A DNA stretch of 64,000 bases from Trichococcus sp. K1Tr (GTDB lineage: Bacteria > Bacillota > Bacilli > Lactobacillales > Aerococcaceae), in the NCBI RefSeq assembly GCF_028309625.1, contig NZ_JAQMHR010000004.1, positions 1 through 64,000 of the forward strand, given 5' to 3'. The notes under the pieces were generated by a model that saw only the letters and a list, made by a program, of their open reading frames with translations, was not told the origin of the DNA and did not search any database. Shown piece by piece: positions 1-10,449 of this stretch (within the stretch, counting starts at the first letter, position 1; the number at the start of each line of letters is the position of its first letter). Position numbers and translations under genes: made by a program.

Positions 1-82
1 CATAGAAAAGACCGTTCGACTTGCATGTATTAGGCACGCCGCCAGCGTTCGTCCTGAGCCAGGATCAAACTCTCATGTAAAT
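1..82 (-). rRNA. rrs: 16S ribosomal RNA, 5' end (partial)
   Basis: The reverse complement carries the universal 16S start (AGAGTTTGATCCTGGCTCAG, followed by the conserved GACGAACGCTGGCGGC and TACATGCAAGTCGAACG). The gene runs off the left edge, so only the first 80 or so bases are present. The exact mature 5' end is estimated by analogy with other Firmicutes. Transcription is leftward, away from oriC, so it is co-directional with replication. Confidence 0.97.
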
Positions 83-278
83 GTGGACTCTTGTACAGAA
101 ATCCTACACGTTAAGCTGATTGCTCTTAATTTTTTGCTGACTTTATGTTTGCGATACAAAGTATCGTCTTCGTTTGCTTCGACCGAAGTCTAAGCTCCTT
201 GCACATTTGGTTCGTTCATTCTTCATTCAGTTTTCAAAGGTCTAATTGTGTCGCACGTTCTCACGTGACAACTTCTAT

Positions 279-308
279 ATAATACCACTTGCGGAACCAA
301 TTTGTCAA
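279..308 (-). promoter_or_regulatory. rrn operon promoter
   Basis: On the minus strand a perfect -35 TTGACA (303-308) is followed after 18 bases by TATTAT (279-284). About 195 bases of leader separate it from the 16S 5' end. The leader has a hairpin-forming TTGTCACGTG/CGTGCGACACAA pair near 245-275. There is no gene between 83 and 604: this stretch holds the rRNA leader, this promoter and the msrA terminator. Confidence 0.8.
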
Positions 309-530
309 CAACTTTTTCAAAAAATGTTATTTTTGTGAATTGGCCTGAAAGTTCATACGTGCGTCAACAGCTATGGATACTTTTTACGGTTGTCCGTTTG
401 GCCTGTCAACGAATATCAATCATACCTGTGCTAGGGCTTTTTGGCAAGTCTTTTTTGATTATTTATATTTTTTGTCGCATGCTGAAAATAAAAGGTTGCG
501 GTAATAAGCCAATCCTGCCATTCGCAGCAT

Positions 531-580
531 AAAAAAGAAGAGCCCTACCAAAGAAATTTCTTCGGAAGGACTCTTCTTTA
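531..580 (-). terminator. msrA intrinsic terminator
   Basis: On the minus strand there is a long hairpin with arms AAAGAAGAG and CTCTTCTTT, an inner AAGAAA/TTTCTT stem and a following T run. It lies just past the msrA stop. Confidence 0.85.
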
Positions 581-604
581 CTATTTGTTGCCTCGGAAAG
601 CTTT

Positions 605-1138
605 CTACTTTTTCCAATGCGATTCGATATACGAATCTCTGCCTGAATGGGAACGATACCCGTGATAATGCGCACTGCTTTTTTTGTAGAAATCCTGATG
701 ATATTCCTCCGCAGCATAAAACGGTTGAGCCGGTTCAATGGAAGTCACGATTGGTTTAGTGAATTTCCCGCTGTCCTGCAGCGCTTGTTTGGAAGCTTCT
801 GCTATCTCTTTTTGTTCCGGTGAATGATAAAAAATAACCGGCCGATAAGAAGCACCGCGATCTACGAACTGACCCATGGCATCAGTGGGATCTGTCTGCT
901 GCCAGTATACCTCCACTAAATCTTTGTACGGAAACAAAGCTGGATCAAATGTGATTTGGACAGCTTCCGTATGCCCGGTTGTTCCGGAACATACTTCTTC
1001 ATAAGTGGGATTTTCTGTGTGGCCACCCGTGTAGCCGGAAACGACTGATTCGATGCCCGGAAGGCTATCGAACGGTTTGACCATACACCAAAAACATCCT
1101 CCGGCAAAAGTAGCTTTTTCCAATCTTGGTTCTGTCAC
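605..1138 (-). CDS. msrA: peptide methionine-S-sulfoxide reductase MsrA
   Basis: Reduces the S form of methionine sulfoxide in proteins, repairing oxidative damage in the cytoplasm. The catalytic GCFWC motif is near the N terminus, followed by the family blocks [17 protein letters not shown] and [16 protein letters not shown] and a C-terminal region rich in His and Tyr. No MsrB domain is fused. I chose the GTG at 1138 (177 residues, the usual length) because AAAGGA lies nine bases upstream. ATGs at 1147 and 1162 and a GTG at 1186 are in frame but have poor ribosome sites. The gene follows serS by about 80 bases and ends in its own terminator. Confidence 0.93.
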   Translation of the reverse strand: MTEPRLEKATFAGGCFWCMVKPFDSLPGIESVVSGYTGGHTENPTYEEVCSGTTGHTEAVQITFDPALFPYKDLVEVYWQQTDPTDAMGQFVDRGASYRPVIFYHSPEQKEIAEASKQALQDSGKFTKPIVTSIEPAQPFYAAEEYHQDFYKKSSAHYHGYRSHSGRDSYIESHWKK

Positions 1139-1221
1139 TTTTATCATTCCTTTCGTACGCATTTTCGTCTGAAATGATTGTATCACATGACCGAAAGCTT
1201 ACTCGCATATCTTGCTTGCAA

Positions 1222-2523
1222 TCAGCGTTTGTTGCTTGCGTTTTCTTTGGTTATTTTCGTGATGCCGCCCATGTACGGAACAAGTGCATCAGGGATCGTG
1301 ACGGATCCGTCTTCGTTTTGGTAATTTTCCAGAATGGCAGTCACTGTGCGGCCGACAGCCAGCCCTGAGCCATTTAACGTGTGCACAAATTCCAGTTTCC
1401 CTGTTTCTTCGTTGCGGTAACGGATTTTCGCGCGGCGGGCTTGGAATGCTTCCGTATTTGAACAAGAACTGATTTCCCGGTAGGTATCTTGAGCTGGGAT
1501 AAAGACTTCTATGTCATAAGTTTTGGCTGCGGAGAAGCCCATGTCACCCGTACACAAAGTGATGGTGCGGTGCGGCAAGTTCAAGCCTCTCAGTACAGAT
1601 TCAGCATCGTCCGTCATTTTTTCCAATTCTTCATAGGAAGTTTCCGGTTTGCTGAATTTCACCATCTCCACTTTATGGAACTGGTGCATCCTGATCAAGC
1701 CTCTTGTGTCGCGTCCTGCGCTTCCGGCTTCAGAACGGAATGATGGACTCATCGCCGTGAAATAGACAGGCAGTTCCGCTTCATTCATGATTTCATCGCG
1801 GTAATAGTTCGTCAAAGGAACTTCAGCTGTCGGGATCAGCGTGAAATTGCGTTCATCCGTCAACTGGAAGACATCCTCTTTGAATTTAGGGAATTGTCCG
1901 GTACCGAACATGGATGCTTCATTCGCCATGTAGGGAGGGATGATTTCCGTATAGCCATGTTCTTCGGTATGCAAGTCCAGCATATAGTTGTAGCAAGCGC
2001 GCTCCAGGCGAGCTCCCAGGCCTTTATAGAAGACAAAACGGCTTCCGGTCACTTTAGCGCCGCGTTCAAAATCCAGGATGTCCAACGCCTCGGCGATATC
2101 ATAGTGGGCTTTCGGTTCGAAATCGAACGCACGTGGCGCCCCCCATCTTCTTACTTCGACGTTATCCTCTTCGTCCGCACCGACAGGAACGGAGGCATGC
2201 GGCAAGTTAGGCAATCTTGTTGCTATGTAGGTCGTCTTCTCTTCGATTTCATTCAGTTCTTCATCCAGCGCTTTGATTTTATCGCCGACTTCTTTCATTT
2301 CGGCAATCTTATCGTCGGCATTCTCTTTGTTGCGTTTCAATTGCGCAATTTCCTGGGAAACGCCATTGCGGTATTGCTTCAGGTTTTCCGTCTCAACGAT
2401 TTTCTCCCGGCGTTGCGCATCCAATTCCTTGAACGTCACCAACTCTTCCGTTTTAACGCCACGCGCAGCCAACTTGTCTGCAGTGTCTTCAAATCCATCC
2501 CTCAAAAATTTTACATCCAACAT
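1222..2523 (-). CDS. serS: seryl-tRNA synthetase
   Basis: Charges tRNA-Ser with serine. The 433 residues are the normal length for bacterial SerRS. The N-terminal part (about 1-110) is the long antiparallel coiled-coil arm that grips tRNA (heptad-rich, with [10 protein letters not shown] and [13 protein letters not shown]). The class II catalytic core follows, with motif 2 [21 protein letters not shown] and motif 3 [18 protein letters not shown]. The start has AGGAGGA upstream and is preceded by a T-box leader, so expression should rise when tRNA-Ser is uncharged. Confidence 0.97.
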   Translation of the reverse strand: MLDVKFLRDGFEDTADKLAARGVKTEELVTFKELDAQRREKIVETENLKQYRNGVSQEIAQLKRNKENADDKIAEMKEVGDKIKALDEELNEIEEKTTYIATRLPNLPHASVPVGADEEDNVEVRRWGAPRAFDFEPKAHYDIAEALDILDFERGAKVTGSRFVFYKGLGARLERACYNYMLDLHTEEHGYTEIIPPYMANEASMFGTGQFPKFKEDVFQLTDERNFTLIPTAEVPLTNYYRDEIMNEAELPVYFTAMSPSFRSEAGSAGRDTRGLIRMHQFHKVEMVKFSKPETSYEELEKMTDDAESVLRGLNLPHRTITLCTGDMGFSAAKTYDIEVFIPAQDTYREISSCSNTEAFQARRAKIRYRNEETGKLEFVHTLNGSGLAVGRTVTAILENYQNEDGSVTIPDALVPYMGGITKITKENASNKR

Positions 2524-2550
2524 ACTCTTTCCTCCTCATTATGTGTACAA

Positions 2551-2834
2551 AAATAGCCACTCCATCCCTAGAATAATCTGGGACGAAATGGCTTTAACGT
2601 TCGCGGTACCACCCAACTTCAGCCAATCCCACATAGGTCTGGCTGCGCTTCATTGCGTTAACGGACGGATCCGGAACAATTTAGTCAATTTCTTGTTTTC
2701 ATTGTTCGCTTCATGTGGGGATTCAACAGGTGAAGGGTCAGTTCTCACCGAACCACTGACTCTCTGGGGCGCTTCACATCATCTACTGGTCACATGCATG
2801 GCTTTCTCTATTCAATTAGGCTAAGATTCGATAC
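2551..2834 (-). promoter_or_regulatory. T-box leader of serS (serine-specific)
   Basis: The minus strand shows the T-box signature TGGGTGGTACCGCG (2602-2615), whose GGTACC region binds the free CCA end of uncharged tRNA. The competing terminator, ending in a T run, is at 2551-2592. Upstream, the Stem I signature CAGAGAGTCAGTGGTTCGG is followed by the loop GTTGAATCCCCAC. I read its TCC (2719-2721) as the serine specifier codon, which matches the downstream serS gene. Confidence 0.93.
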
Positions 2835-2838
2835 CCTC

Positions 2839-2867
2839 ATTTTACTGAACAAACCTTATGCTGTCAA
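2839..2867 (-). promoter_or_regulatory. serS promoter
   Basis: Near-consensus sigma-A promoter on the minus strand: TTGACA (2862-2867), 17-base spacer, TAAAAT (2839-2844). It lies directly upstream of the T-box leader. Confidence 0.85.
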
Positions 2868-2906
2868 CAAAGCGACCGGTCCAAATTAGCCTGCAACTAT
2901 TCCGGA

Positions 2907-4250
2907 TCAGTCAAAAAATCCTCCGACAAAATCGGATACTGTTTGCCAAGCTTTACCAAACAGATCTCCGACAACGCGGCCGCCGCGCACAAAGATATTG
3001 GCTTTCTCCACGCTGCTTGCCACCGCGACTTTGACATCCTCGGAAGTCGTTCCGTCCAAATAGCCCAACTCGTCGCCTTCAACCGTCACAGCGACGGATC
3101 CGACTTCTGTGCCTTTTTCGATAGGCGCTTCAATCTCGCCGTCTTCATTCAGGCTCTCTTCAGCCGGTGTAAAAACAGTTGTGAGCGCCAGCTCTTCTGC
3201 GCCTTTTTCGGTAACAGTCACAAGGTCTTCGTTGTAGACTAGCCCGACTTCAGTTTGCTTCCCTTTGGCTACGGTAATCGGCTCTTGCGTGGAAACGGCA
3301 TCGCCTTTCGCCGCTATAGTCGTCTTCTCGAAGGTCGAGAAGGCATAGTCCATCAAACGATCGGTTTCCGTGAAACGCTTGGTGCTCTCATCAGCGCCAA
3401 TGACCACAGTGATGATCCGCATTTCATCTTGCATTGCGGTACCAGTAAAGGATGCACCGGATTCCAGCGTCGTGCCGGTCTTCAGACCGTCCACACCTTC
3501 ACGGTAATAAAACATGCCAGGCAACATCACGTTGTAGCTGTGCATCATGATTTCGTCGGACGTTCCCGCTTGGAAAGCCAACTCCGGAATGGAAGTCGTC
3601 TCCAAAACTTCAGGGTAATCATCGATCAGATGATCCGCGACCATCGCGACGCCACGCGCTGTCATTTTGTTGTAGCCGTCAGCCGGAGCACCCGGATAAA
3701 GGTTTTCTTCCGCGACATCGCTGTTAGACAAGCCGGTTGCATTATAGAGCTCATAGTTTTCTACGCCCCACTCATCCAACTGGGCCTTCATCAGATCGAC
3801 GAATTTCGCTTCGGAACCAGCCAAAGCTTCCGCCAACGCGATCGTCGAGCCGTTTGCGGAATAGATCAATGCGGATTGGTACAGCTCTTCCACAGAATAC
3901 GTGATGTCCTGGCGCAAAGGCACATTCGAAAAATTGTAGTTCTGGCTGACTTCATAGACGTAGTCACTGACTGTGATTTGCTTGTTCCAAGTCAACTTAC
4001 CTTCTTCGATGGCTTCCAGTATCAAATAGATGCTCAGCATCTTTGTCATTGAGGCTATGCCCAGCGCTTCTTCCCCGTTTTGGTTGACCAGCACTTTGTC
4101 GGTCTCGTCTTCGATAACGAAAGCGGCTTTCGCATCGACAGAAGGTTGTTCAGCAGCCAAAGCAACCGGTGCAGCAAACAGGCTGTTCGCCAATACAGCA
4201 GCAGCCGATAGTGTTCCCATAATCATTTTTTGGTTTTTTATAGTTATCAT
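2907..4250 (-). CDS. dacA: D-alanyl-D-alanine carboxypeptidase (PBP5/DacA family)
   Basis: A low-molecular-weight penicillin-binding protein that trims the terminal D-Ala from peptidoglycan pentapeptides on the outer face of the membrane. Residues 1-33 form a signal peptide. The three active-site motifs are visible: SMTK at 67-70 (nucleophile Ser67), SAN at 131-133 and KTG at 257-259. The beta-rich C-terminal domain ends in an amphipathic helix (VRGGRVVGDLFGKAWQTV) that would anchor it to the membrane. 447 residues is typical. It lies downstream of a VanRS-like two-component system in the same direction, with a terminator between them. Confidence 0.93.
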   Translation of the reverse strand: MITIKNQKMIMGTLSAAAVLANSLFAAPVALAAEQPSVDAKAAFVIEDETDKVLVNQNGEEALGIASMTKMLSIYLILEAIEEGKLTWNKQITVSDYVYEVSQNYNFSNVPLRQDITYSVEELYQSALIYSANGSTIALAEALAGSEAKFVDLMKAQLDEWGVENYELYNATGLSNSDVAEENLYPGAPADGYNKMTARGVAMVADHLIDDYPEVLETTSIPELAFQAGTSDEIMMHSYNVMLPGMFYYREGVDGLKTGTTLESGASFTGTAMQDEMRIITVVIGADESTKRFTETDRLMDYAFSTFEKTTIAAKGDAVSTQEPITVAKGKQTEVGLVYNEDLVTVTEKGAEELALTTVFTPAEESLNEDGEIEAPIEKGTEVGSVAVTVEGDELGYLDGTTSEDVKVAVASSVEKANIFVRGGRVVGDLFGKAWQTVSDFVGGFFD

Positions 4251-4332
4251 TGTTTGTAGTTATCTCCAATCAGTCATATCGTTCGCTTCATATACCCTTC
4301 TATGTTAGCGGAAATATTGGAAAAAGACAACC

Positions 4333-4368
4333 AAAAAAAGGAACGTACACAGAAAGCGTACGTTCCTT
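4333..4368 (-). terminator. terminator after the sensor kinase gene
   Basis: Minus-strand hairpin AAGGAACGTACGC/GTGTACGTTCCTT followed by a T run. Its first arm begins at the stop codon of the kinase gene. It separates the two-component genes from dacA. Confidence 0.88.
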
Positions 4369-5506
4369 ATTCATTGACAGGCGGAGTCTGTCTCAACGGG
4401 AGATGCAGCACGAATTTGGTTTCCGCCTCATCCGATTCCGCATAGATATACCCGCCATGAAGCGTGACGATGCTTTGGGCGATCGCCAGCCCCAACCCGG
4501 TCCCGCCGGTCTCCTTCGAACGGGAGTTTTCCACCCGATAAAAACGCCCGAACAATTCCTGCAGCGATTCCTCAGGGATGCGCTCCCCATTGTTTTTCAC
4601 GGCAACGATCACCTCAGAACCGATCTTTTCCGCTTCGATGTGTACCCAAGTGCCGCCATGCGCATACTTCAGCGCATTGGAAATCAGATTGTTGAACACA
4701 CGGGCCATTTTATCGACATCCATTTCGATCATCAACGGATCCGTCTTCATGATAACCTCAGTCTCCATATGGCGTTTGCGCGACTCCAGTTCATAATCCG
4801 CGACGATCTGCTCCAAAAAATTGCCGATGTTGATCGTCTTCAACAGCAGCGGAGTCGTCGGTTGACGCACTTTCGTGTATTCGAAAAGATCATCGACAAG
4901 CACCTTCATCTGCAGTGCCTTTGTGTAAGCGATATGGATATAACGCAAAGCATCCTCTTCACTCGTAAATTGCTTGTCCTCTATCAATCCCAGGTAGCCG
5001 ATGATGGAAGTCAAAGGGGTGCGGATATCATGGCTGACGTTCGTGATCAATTCATCCTTCGATTGTTCAATTTTCCGTTCCTCTGCCATCGCTTGGACCG
5101 TGCTTTCCACCAGCGTATTGATGCTGTCGACAACATCAACATAGCTGCCGGCATTGTTCGTATCGATCCGATGATCAAAGTGCCCCGCTGCGATATAATG
5201 CAACTCGTCCAGAATATGCGTCAACTGCATCTGCTTGTATCTTCTGGCCAAACGCCAACCGGTGAATATGGCCGCAAAAATCGCCGCTATCCATTGGAAA
5301 ACATCATCGTATATGGTCAGAAACGCATCAACTACCATCACGAATCGCCTTAATGAGGGGATTTCCCTCAAAAATGAGGGAGGGGTCGCGACCAGTCGGT
5401 TGAACATCAGCTCCATCCCGATGTAGAGCAGATAGACGATGCCGAGGGTCAAGGCCCCTTCAAAAACGAGTTCACTCAGTTCTTTTTTCTTCAACTTGTT
5501 AAACAA
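4367..5506 (-). CDS. sensor histidine kinase (VanS-like)
   Basis: Membrane sensor kinase partner of the adjacent response regulator. Two membrane segments (about 13-35 and 68-84) flank a short outside loop of about 30 residues, too small for a classical ligand domain, suggesting intramembrane sensing. A HAMP-like linker follows, then the H box NVSHDIRTPLTSIIGYLG (phosphorylated His159), the N box NNLISNALKYAH and the G box GTGLGLAIAQSIV. The 379 residues and general layout resemble VanS/YycG-type kinases without a PAS domain. The signal is unknown. The regulator gene lies 57 bases upstream, so the two are co-transcribed. Confidence 0.9.
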   Translation of the reverse strand: MFNKLKKKELSELVFEGALTLGIVYLLYIGMELMFNRLVATPPSFLREIPSLRRFVMVVDAFLTIYDDVFQWIAAIFAAIFTGWRLARRYKQMQLTHILDELHYIAAGHFDHRIDTNNAGSYVDVVDSINTLVESTVQAMAEERKIEQSKDELITNVSHDIRTPLTSIIGYLGLIEDKQFTSEEDALRYIHIAYTKALQMKVLVDDLFEYTKVRQPTTPLLLKTINIGNFLEQIVADYELESRKRHMETEVIMKTDPLMIEMDVDKMARVFNNLISNALKYAHGGTWVHIEAEKIGSEVIVAVKNNGERIPEESLQELFGRFYRVENSRSKETGGTGLGLAIAQSIVTLHGGYIYAESDEAETKFVLHLPLRQTPPVNE

Positions 5507-5562
5507 AGCTGCACCCTCCCGACTCAGCTGATTTTTTCAGGCCCGCCCTTATGCAGGCATGC

Positions 5563-6255
5563 CTACTCCCCAATCTTATAGCCTACACCCCATACTGTCT
5601 GGATGACTTTCTCGCCGCCTGTAGCCTCTTCAATTTTATCGCGAAGATGACTCACATGCACCATGACAGTTTTGGCGGATACGATGCTTTCCTGTTGCCA
5701 AACGCGTTCAAATATTTCATCGGCACTGAAGACGCGATTCGGATGGCTCGCCAATAAATGTAGGATACCGAATTCCAACGCGGTCAATTGGATGCTCTTT
5801 CCGTTCAGCGTCTTGACTTCATGGGAATCCTTCTTGATGATCAGCGGACCTATTTCGATCGAGTCCACTTCTGAAGCATCCACCTGCATATTGGTCCGGC
5901 GCAAGAGCGACTTGATGCGGGCCATTACTTCCAGTGGGTTGAATGGCTTGGAAACATAGTCGTCCGCACCTGTCGTCAAGCCTTGGATCTTATCCATGTC
6001 CGTGGATTTTGCGCTCAACATCAGAATCGGGATCGGATTATTCTGTTCCCGAAGCTCCTTCACTACCGATATGCCGTCCTTCTTCGGCATCATCACATCC
6101 AAAATGATCAGTTGGATGTCCGCGTTCTCCTCAAGTTTACGGAAAGCATCGGTTCCGTCATAGGCTTTTATCGGATCGTAGCCTTCATTTTTGCAATAGA
6201 TGCTCAATAAATCCACGATTTCCCTGTCGTCATCGACGATCAACACTTTATTCAT
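5563..6255 (-). CDS. OmpR/VanR-family response regulator
   Basis: Receiver domain (1-115) with acidic pocket DDD at 8-10, phospho-acceptor Asp53 (LDVMMPKKDG) and Lys103 (SKPFNP). A winged-helix DNA-binding domain follows (LTALEFGILHLLASHPNRVF, then VSAKTVMVHVSHLRDKIE). The ATG at 6255 is preferred (230 residues, starting MNKVLIVDDD) because GGGAAAGGG lies ten bases upstream. It forms an operon with the kinase and sits upstream of dacA, so a role in cell-envelope response is a reasonable inference only. A TGATATAAT extended -10 near 6350 may be its promoter. Confidence 0.92.
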   Translation of the reverse strand: MNKVLIVDDDREIVDLLSIYCKNEGYDPIKAYDGTDAFRKLEENADIQLIILDVMMPKKDGISVVKELREQNNPIPILMLSAKSTDMDKIQGLTTGADDYVSKPFNPLEVMARIKSLLRRTNMQVDASEVDSIEIGPLIIKKDSHEVKTLNGKSIQLTALEFGILHLLASHPNRVFSADEIFERVWQQESIVSAKTVMVHVSHLRDKIEEATGGEKVIQTVWGVGYKIGE

Positions 6256-6385
6256 ATAGGACAACCCTTTCCCCAAAATATATATTTTCTCTCATCGTAC
6301 CAAATTGTTCTAAATTTTTGCTTAAGGAAGCATAAAGAAATTCCATTTTAATTATATCAGAAAGCTCCAGCAAACCGTGAACATA

Positions 6386-6416
6386 AGAAAAAAAGCCCGG
6401 GAACAGTGTCCCGGAC
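6386..6416 (-). terminator. guaB terminator
   Basis: Minus-strand hairpin CCGGGACACTGTTCCCGG followed by a T run, directly after the guaB stop. Confidence 0.88.
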
Positions 6417-6435
6417 ATTTTGATTTCTTGCATTT

Positions 6436-7962
<1,527 letters not shown>

Positions 7963-8068
7963 CTAAAATACCACCACCAACAACCTACGTCAAGCGCAAA
8001 GCTCCCTTTATCATACAATTCTCATATAGAAGCGTTTTTATCGAATGCTGTTGATTCACAACTGCCAT

Positions 8069-8081
8069 AACGTTCGGAATT
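8069..8081 (-). promoter_or_regulatory. PurBox-like site upstream of guaB
   Basis: The minus strand reads AATTCCGAACGTT, one base off the lactic-acid-bacterial PurR operator AWWWCCGAACWWT. It lies about 150 bases upstream of the guaB start. The same core recurs before purE, purC and the HAD gene at 13.3 kb. Confidence 0.55.
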
Positions 8082-8136
8082 GGCACTTACGTTTGCATTC
8101 AGGGATTCATATACAGTTTTTTTCTGTCAATATACG

Positions 8137-8173
8137 AAAATAGCCGAGATACAAGTTTTATTTGCATCTCGGC
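8137..8173 (-). terminator. terminator after the DUF1129 gene
   Basis: Minus-strand hairpin GCCGAGATGCAA/TTGTATCTCGGC followed by a short TATTTT tail, just past the stop. The weak T run lowers confidence. Confidence 0.65.
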
Positions 8174-8190
8174 CTCCACCGCTTGACGGC

Positions 8191-8877
8191 CTACAAAATG
8201 CCGCCCACGATATGATATTTTTTCTTCAGATATACTTTTGCGCCAAAACCTACACCAGCGATCCCAAGGTACAACCATGCAGGCAAAGCGATATTGATTG
8301 TGGCTGGAATAAGCATCATGGAAACAGTCATGATGAGCATCCAAAGCAACATAGCGGCCGTCGTCGCAAAGATGTATTTCCCGAAGCCTTTTTCACCTTT
8401 TGGTGCATCTGGATTCGGTGTGTATTTGGAGATGATGAGCATAGCGATGCCGCCTACGATAAAGTTCAGGATCAAACTGATCAGACCCATTCCGATTACG
8501 TCTTCTCCACTGTTGGTCAGCAAGGAAACGCCTGAAATCATCGCGAAAAGAGACCCCAGCAATAAGCCGCCATCCAAAGCGATCAACCAATCAGTCGAAC
8601 GCACTTTCACTTCGTTGTCTGTCGGATTGACCAGAATGTTTGATGCGCACTCAGACACTGTGCCGTATAATTGGCGGGCAGTTTTACCGGTTTTTTGGGC
8701 GTCCAGCAATTCCCGCATCATTTTGCTGTAGATTTCCTCTCTGCGCCCCTCTTCCAGGTTTGCAGCTCTCAAGGTTCTGTCCAGTCCCAGCATGTATTGT
8801 TCATTTCTTTTTGTCAAACTCTGCCATAAGGCTTTGTTTTCGACCTTCATTTGTGCAACGCTCTTCGTTTCTTCCAA
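8191..8877 (-). CDS. DUF1129-family membrane protein
   Basis: Function unknown. The N-terminal 95 residues are soluble, charged and helical. About five hydrophobic segments follow in 100-220 (for example LIALDGGLLLGSLFAMISGV, GLISLILNFIVGGIAMLII, AAMLLWMLIMTVSMMLI and LYLGIAGVGFGAKVYL). The translation start is a TTG at 8877 with GGGAGGA seven bases upstream. In Lactobacillales this family commonly sits beside ychF, a DUF951 gene and parB, as here. A copy of the structured intergenic repeat separates it from ychF. Confidence 0.8.
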   Translation of the reverse strand: MEETKSVAQMKVENKALWQSLTKRNEQYMLGLDRTLRAANLEEGRREEIYSKMMRELLDAQKTGKTARQLYGTVSECASNILVNPTDNEVKVRSTDWLIALDGGLLLGSLFAMISGVSLLTNSGEDVIGMGLISLILNFIVGGIAMLIISKYTPNPDAPKGEKGFGKYIFATTAAMLLWMLIMTVSMMLIPATINIALPAWLYLGIAGVGFGAKVYLKKKYHIVGGIL

Positions 8878-8935
8878 TGGTAAATCCTCCCTTGATTACA
8901 TGCGGCATCCTTTATAGAACGGTTCTGAATCCTTA

Positions 8936-9053
8936 TAGTTGAACTCTGAAATGCAGGGGATTCCGCCTAAGTTGACATTACGTCACGGCCAAACTGCGGC
9001 CGTTCTCGTAATGTCCTCTTAGTGCTCATCCCCTCCCGCATTTCATCGTATCC
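8936..9053 (-). repeat. structured intergenic repeat, copy A (after ychF)
   Basis: About 118 bases starting directly after the ychF stop. Three nested helices: outer AAATGC/GCATTT, middle AGGGGAT/ATCCCCT, inner GACATTACG/CGTAATGTC with ACGGCC/GGCCGT at the tip. Between the middle and inner helices lie fixed strands (TCCGCCTAAG on the plus strand left, CTTAGTGCTC right). Copies B (22634) and C (27108) keep the fixed strands but replace all helix sequences with other complementary ones. The 7-base direct repeat ATCCTTA flanks it (8929-8935, 9050-9056). Confidence 0.85.
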
Positions 9054-10154
9054 TTACACGTTGAATCTGAATTCCATTACGTCGCCGTCTTGGACTACGT
9101 AGTCTTTTCCTTCAAGTCTTACTTTTCCTGCTTCTTTGGCTGCTTGCATACTGCCGTAAGCCAACAGGTCATTGTAGGAAACTGTTTCGGCACGGATGAA
9201 GCCGCGTTCGAAGTCGGAATGGATGATACCGGCTGTCTGTGGTGCTTTCATCCCTAATCTGAATGTCCAGGCACGGACTTCTTTTTCGCCTGCTGTGAAG
9301 TAAGTTCCCAGTCCAAGCAGCGTGTACGCTTTTTGGATCAGTTGATCAAGCCCGGATTGTTCGATGCCCAACTCCGCCAGGAATTCAGCTTTTTCTTCAT
9401 CATCCAATTCGGCCACTTCTTCTTCGATACGGGCACAGACGGTAACGACCTCTGCGCCTTCTGTCGCTGCAAAATCACGGACAATTTTCACCATTTCATT
9501 GTCTCCGCCGGCTATTACGTCCTCTTCGGAGATGTTTGCGACATAAAGGACAGGTTTTGTCGTCAATAGGAACAGGTTTTTCACGTACACTTCTTCTTCA
9601 GGTGTGAATTCGATTGTGCGCGCGGATTTACCGGCTTCCAGCGTTTCTTTGATTTTATCCAATATCGCCAATTCGTAAACAGCATCTTTATCCTTCGTAC
9701 GCGCAATTTTGCTGATGCGTGTATAGCGTTTCTCGATGGATTCCAAATCCGCGAAAATCAGTTCCAAGTTGATGGTTTCGACATCATCCAACGGATCCAC
9801 TTTACCGCTGACGTGTGTGATGTTATCGTCTTCGAAACAACGCACAACATGACAGATGGCATCCACTTGACGGATGTTGGCCAAGAATTTGTTTCCTAGA
9901 CCTTCCCCTTTGCTGGCGCCTTTTACGATTCCGGCGATATCCGTGAATTCAAAAGTTGTCGGGACGGTTTTTTTGGGTTTCACCAATTCTGTTAATTTAT
10001 TCAAACGTTCATCGGGAACTTCGACTACTCCGACATTTGGGTCGATCGTCGCGAATGGGTAGTTTGCCGCTTCCACTCCCGCTTTGGTGATGGCGTTGAA
10101 CAAAGTGGATTTCCCGACGTTCGGTAATCCTACGATTCCTGCTGTTAATGACAT
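9054..10154 (-). CDS. ychF: redox-regulated ATPase YchF (Obg-like)
   Basis: Universally conserved P-loop protein of the Obg family that binds ATP rather than GTP and associates with ribosomes. Walker A/G1 is GLPNVGKSTLFNAITKA at the N terminus, G3 is DIAGIVKGASKGEGLGNKF, and the position that in GTPases reads NKxD is NISE, as expected for the ATP-specific YchF branch. A helical domain is inserted and a TGS domain forms the C terminus (about 280-366, ending VVQDGDVMEFRFNV). 366 residues is the standard length. Confidence 0.96.
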   Translation of the reverse strand: MSLTAGIVGLPNVGKSTLFNAITKAGVEAANYPFATIDPNVGVVEVPDERLNKLTELVKPKKTVPTTFEFTDIAGIVKGASKGEGLGNKFLANIRQVDAICHVVRCFEDDNITHVSGKVDPLDDVETINLELIFADLESIEKRYTRISKIARTKDKDAVYELAILDKIKETLEAGKSARTIEFTPEEEVYVKNLFLLTTKPVLYVANISEEDVIAGGDNEMVKIVRDFAATEGAEVVTVCARIEEEVAELDDEEKAEFLAELGIEQSGLDQLIQKAYTLLGLGTYFTAGEKEVRAWTFRLGMKAPQTAGIIHSDFERGFIRAETVSYNDLLAYGSMQAAKEAGKVRLEGKDYVVQDGDVMEFRFNV

Positions 10155-10205
10155 TTTTTCACACTCTTTCCACTTAATATTGCTAATATTTATTCCTTCA
10201 AAGAC

Positions 10206-10424
10206 CTATTCGACAGTTTCTTCTGCCTTAGTCAGTACTTTTTTCATTTTTTTCTCGAATTCGCGGCGCGGCATCATGACCATCTGCCCGCATTTCAGGC
10301 ATTTGATCCGGATATCCATACCCATTCGGATGATTTCCCATGAGTTGTTTTTGCAGGGATGCGGTTTTTTCATTTCCACCACATCATGCAATCCATAATC
10401 TTGTTGTACCAAGGCTAGATGCAC
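10206..10424 (-). CDS. DUF951-family small protein
   Basis: A short conserved Firmicutes protein of unknown function. The block VVEMKKPHPCKNNSWEIIRMG followed by IKCLKCGQMVMMPRREFEKKMKKVL is diagnostic. The three cysteines (one in HPC, two in CLKC) suggest metal or nucleic-acid binding, but this is inference. The longest reading starts with GTG at 10424. The TTG at 10412 has AGAGGTG nine bases upstream and may be the true start. It lies 25 bases after parB and is likely in the parA-parB-DUF951-ychF operon. Confidence 0.85.
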   Translation of the reverse strand: MHLALVQQDYGLHDVVEMKKPHPCKNNSWEIIRMGMDIRIKCLKCGQMVMMPRREFEKKMKKVLTKAEETVE

Positions 10425-10449
10425 CTCTTTCTGATGTCTTCGTCTATTC

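Noticed and set aside
245-275. TCACGTGA sequence in the rRNA leader as a possible parS
   Set aside because: Only the central eight bases fit; flanks do not match parS, and an rRNA-leader hairpin explains the symmetry better.
302-532. 76-codon frame on the plus strand
   Set aside because: It runs through the rrn promoter and the msrA terminator and has no ribosome site.
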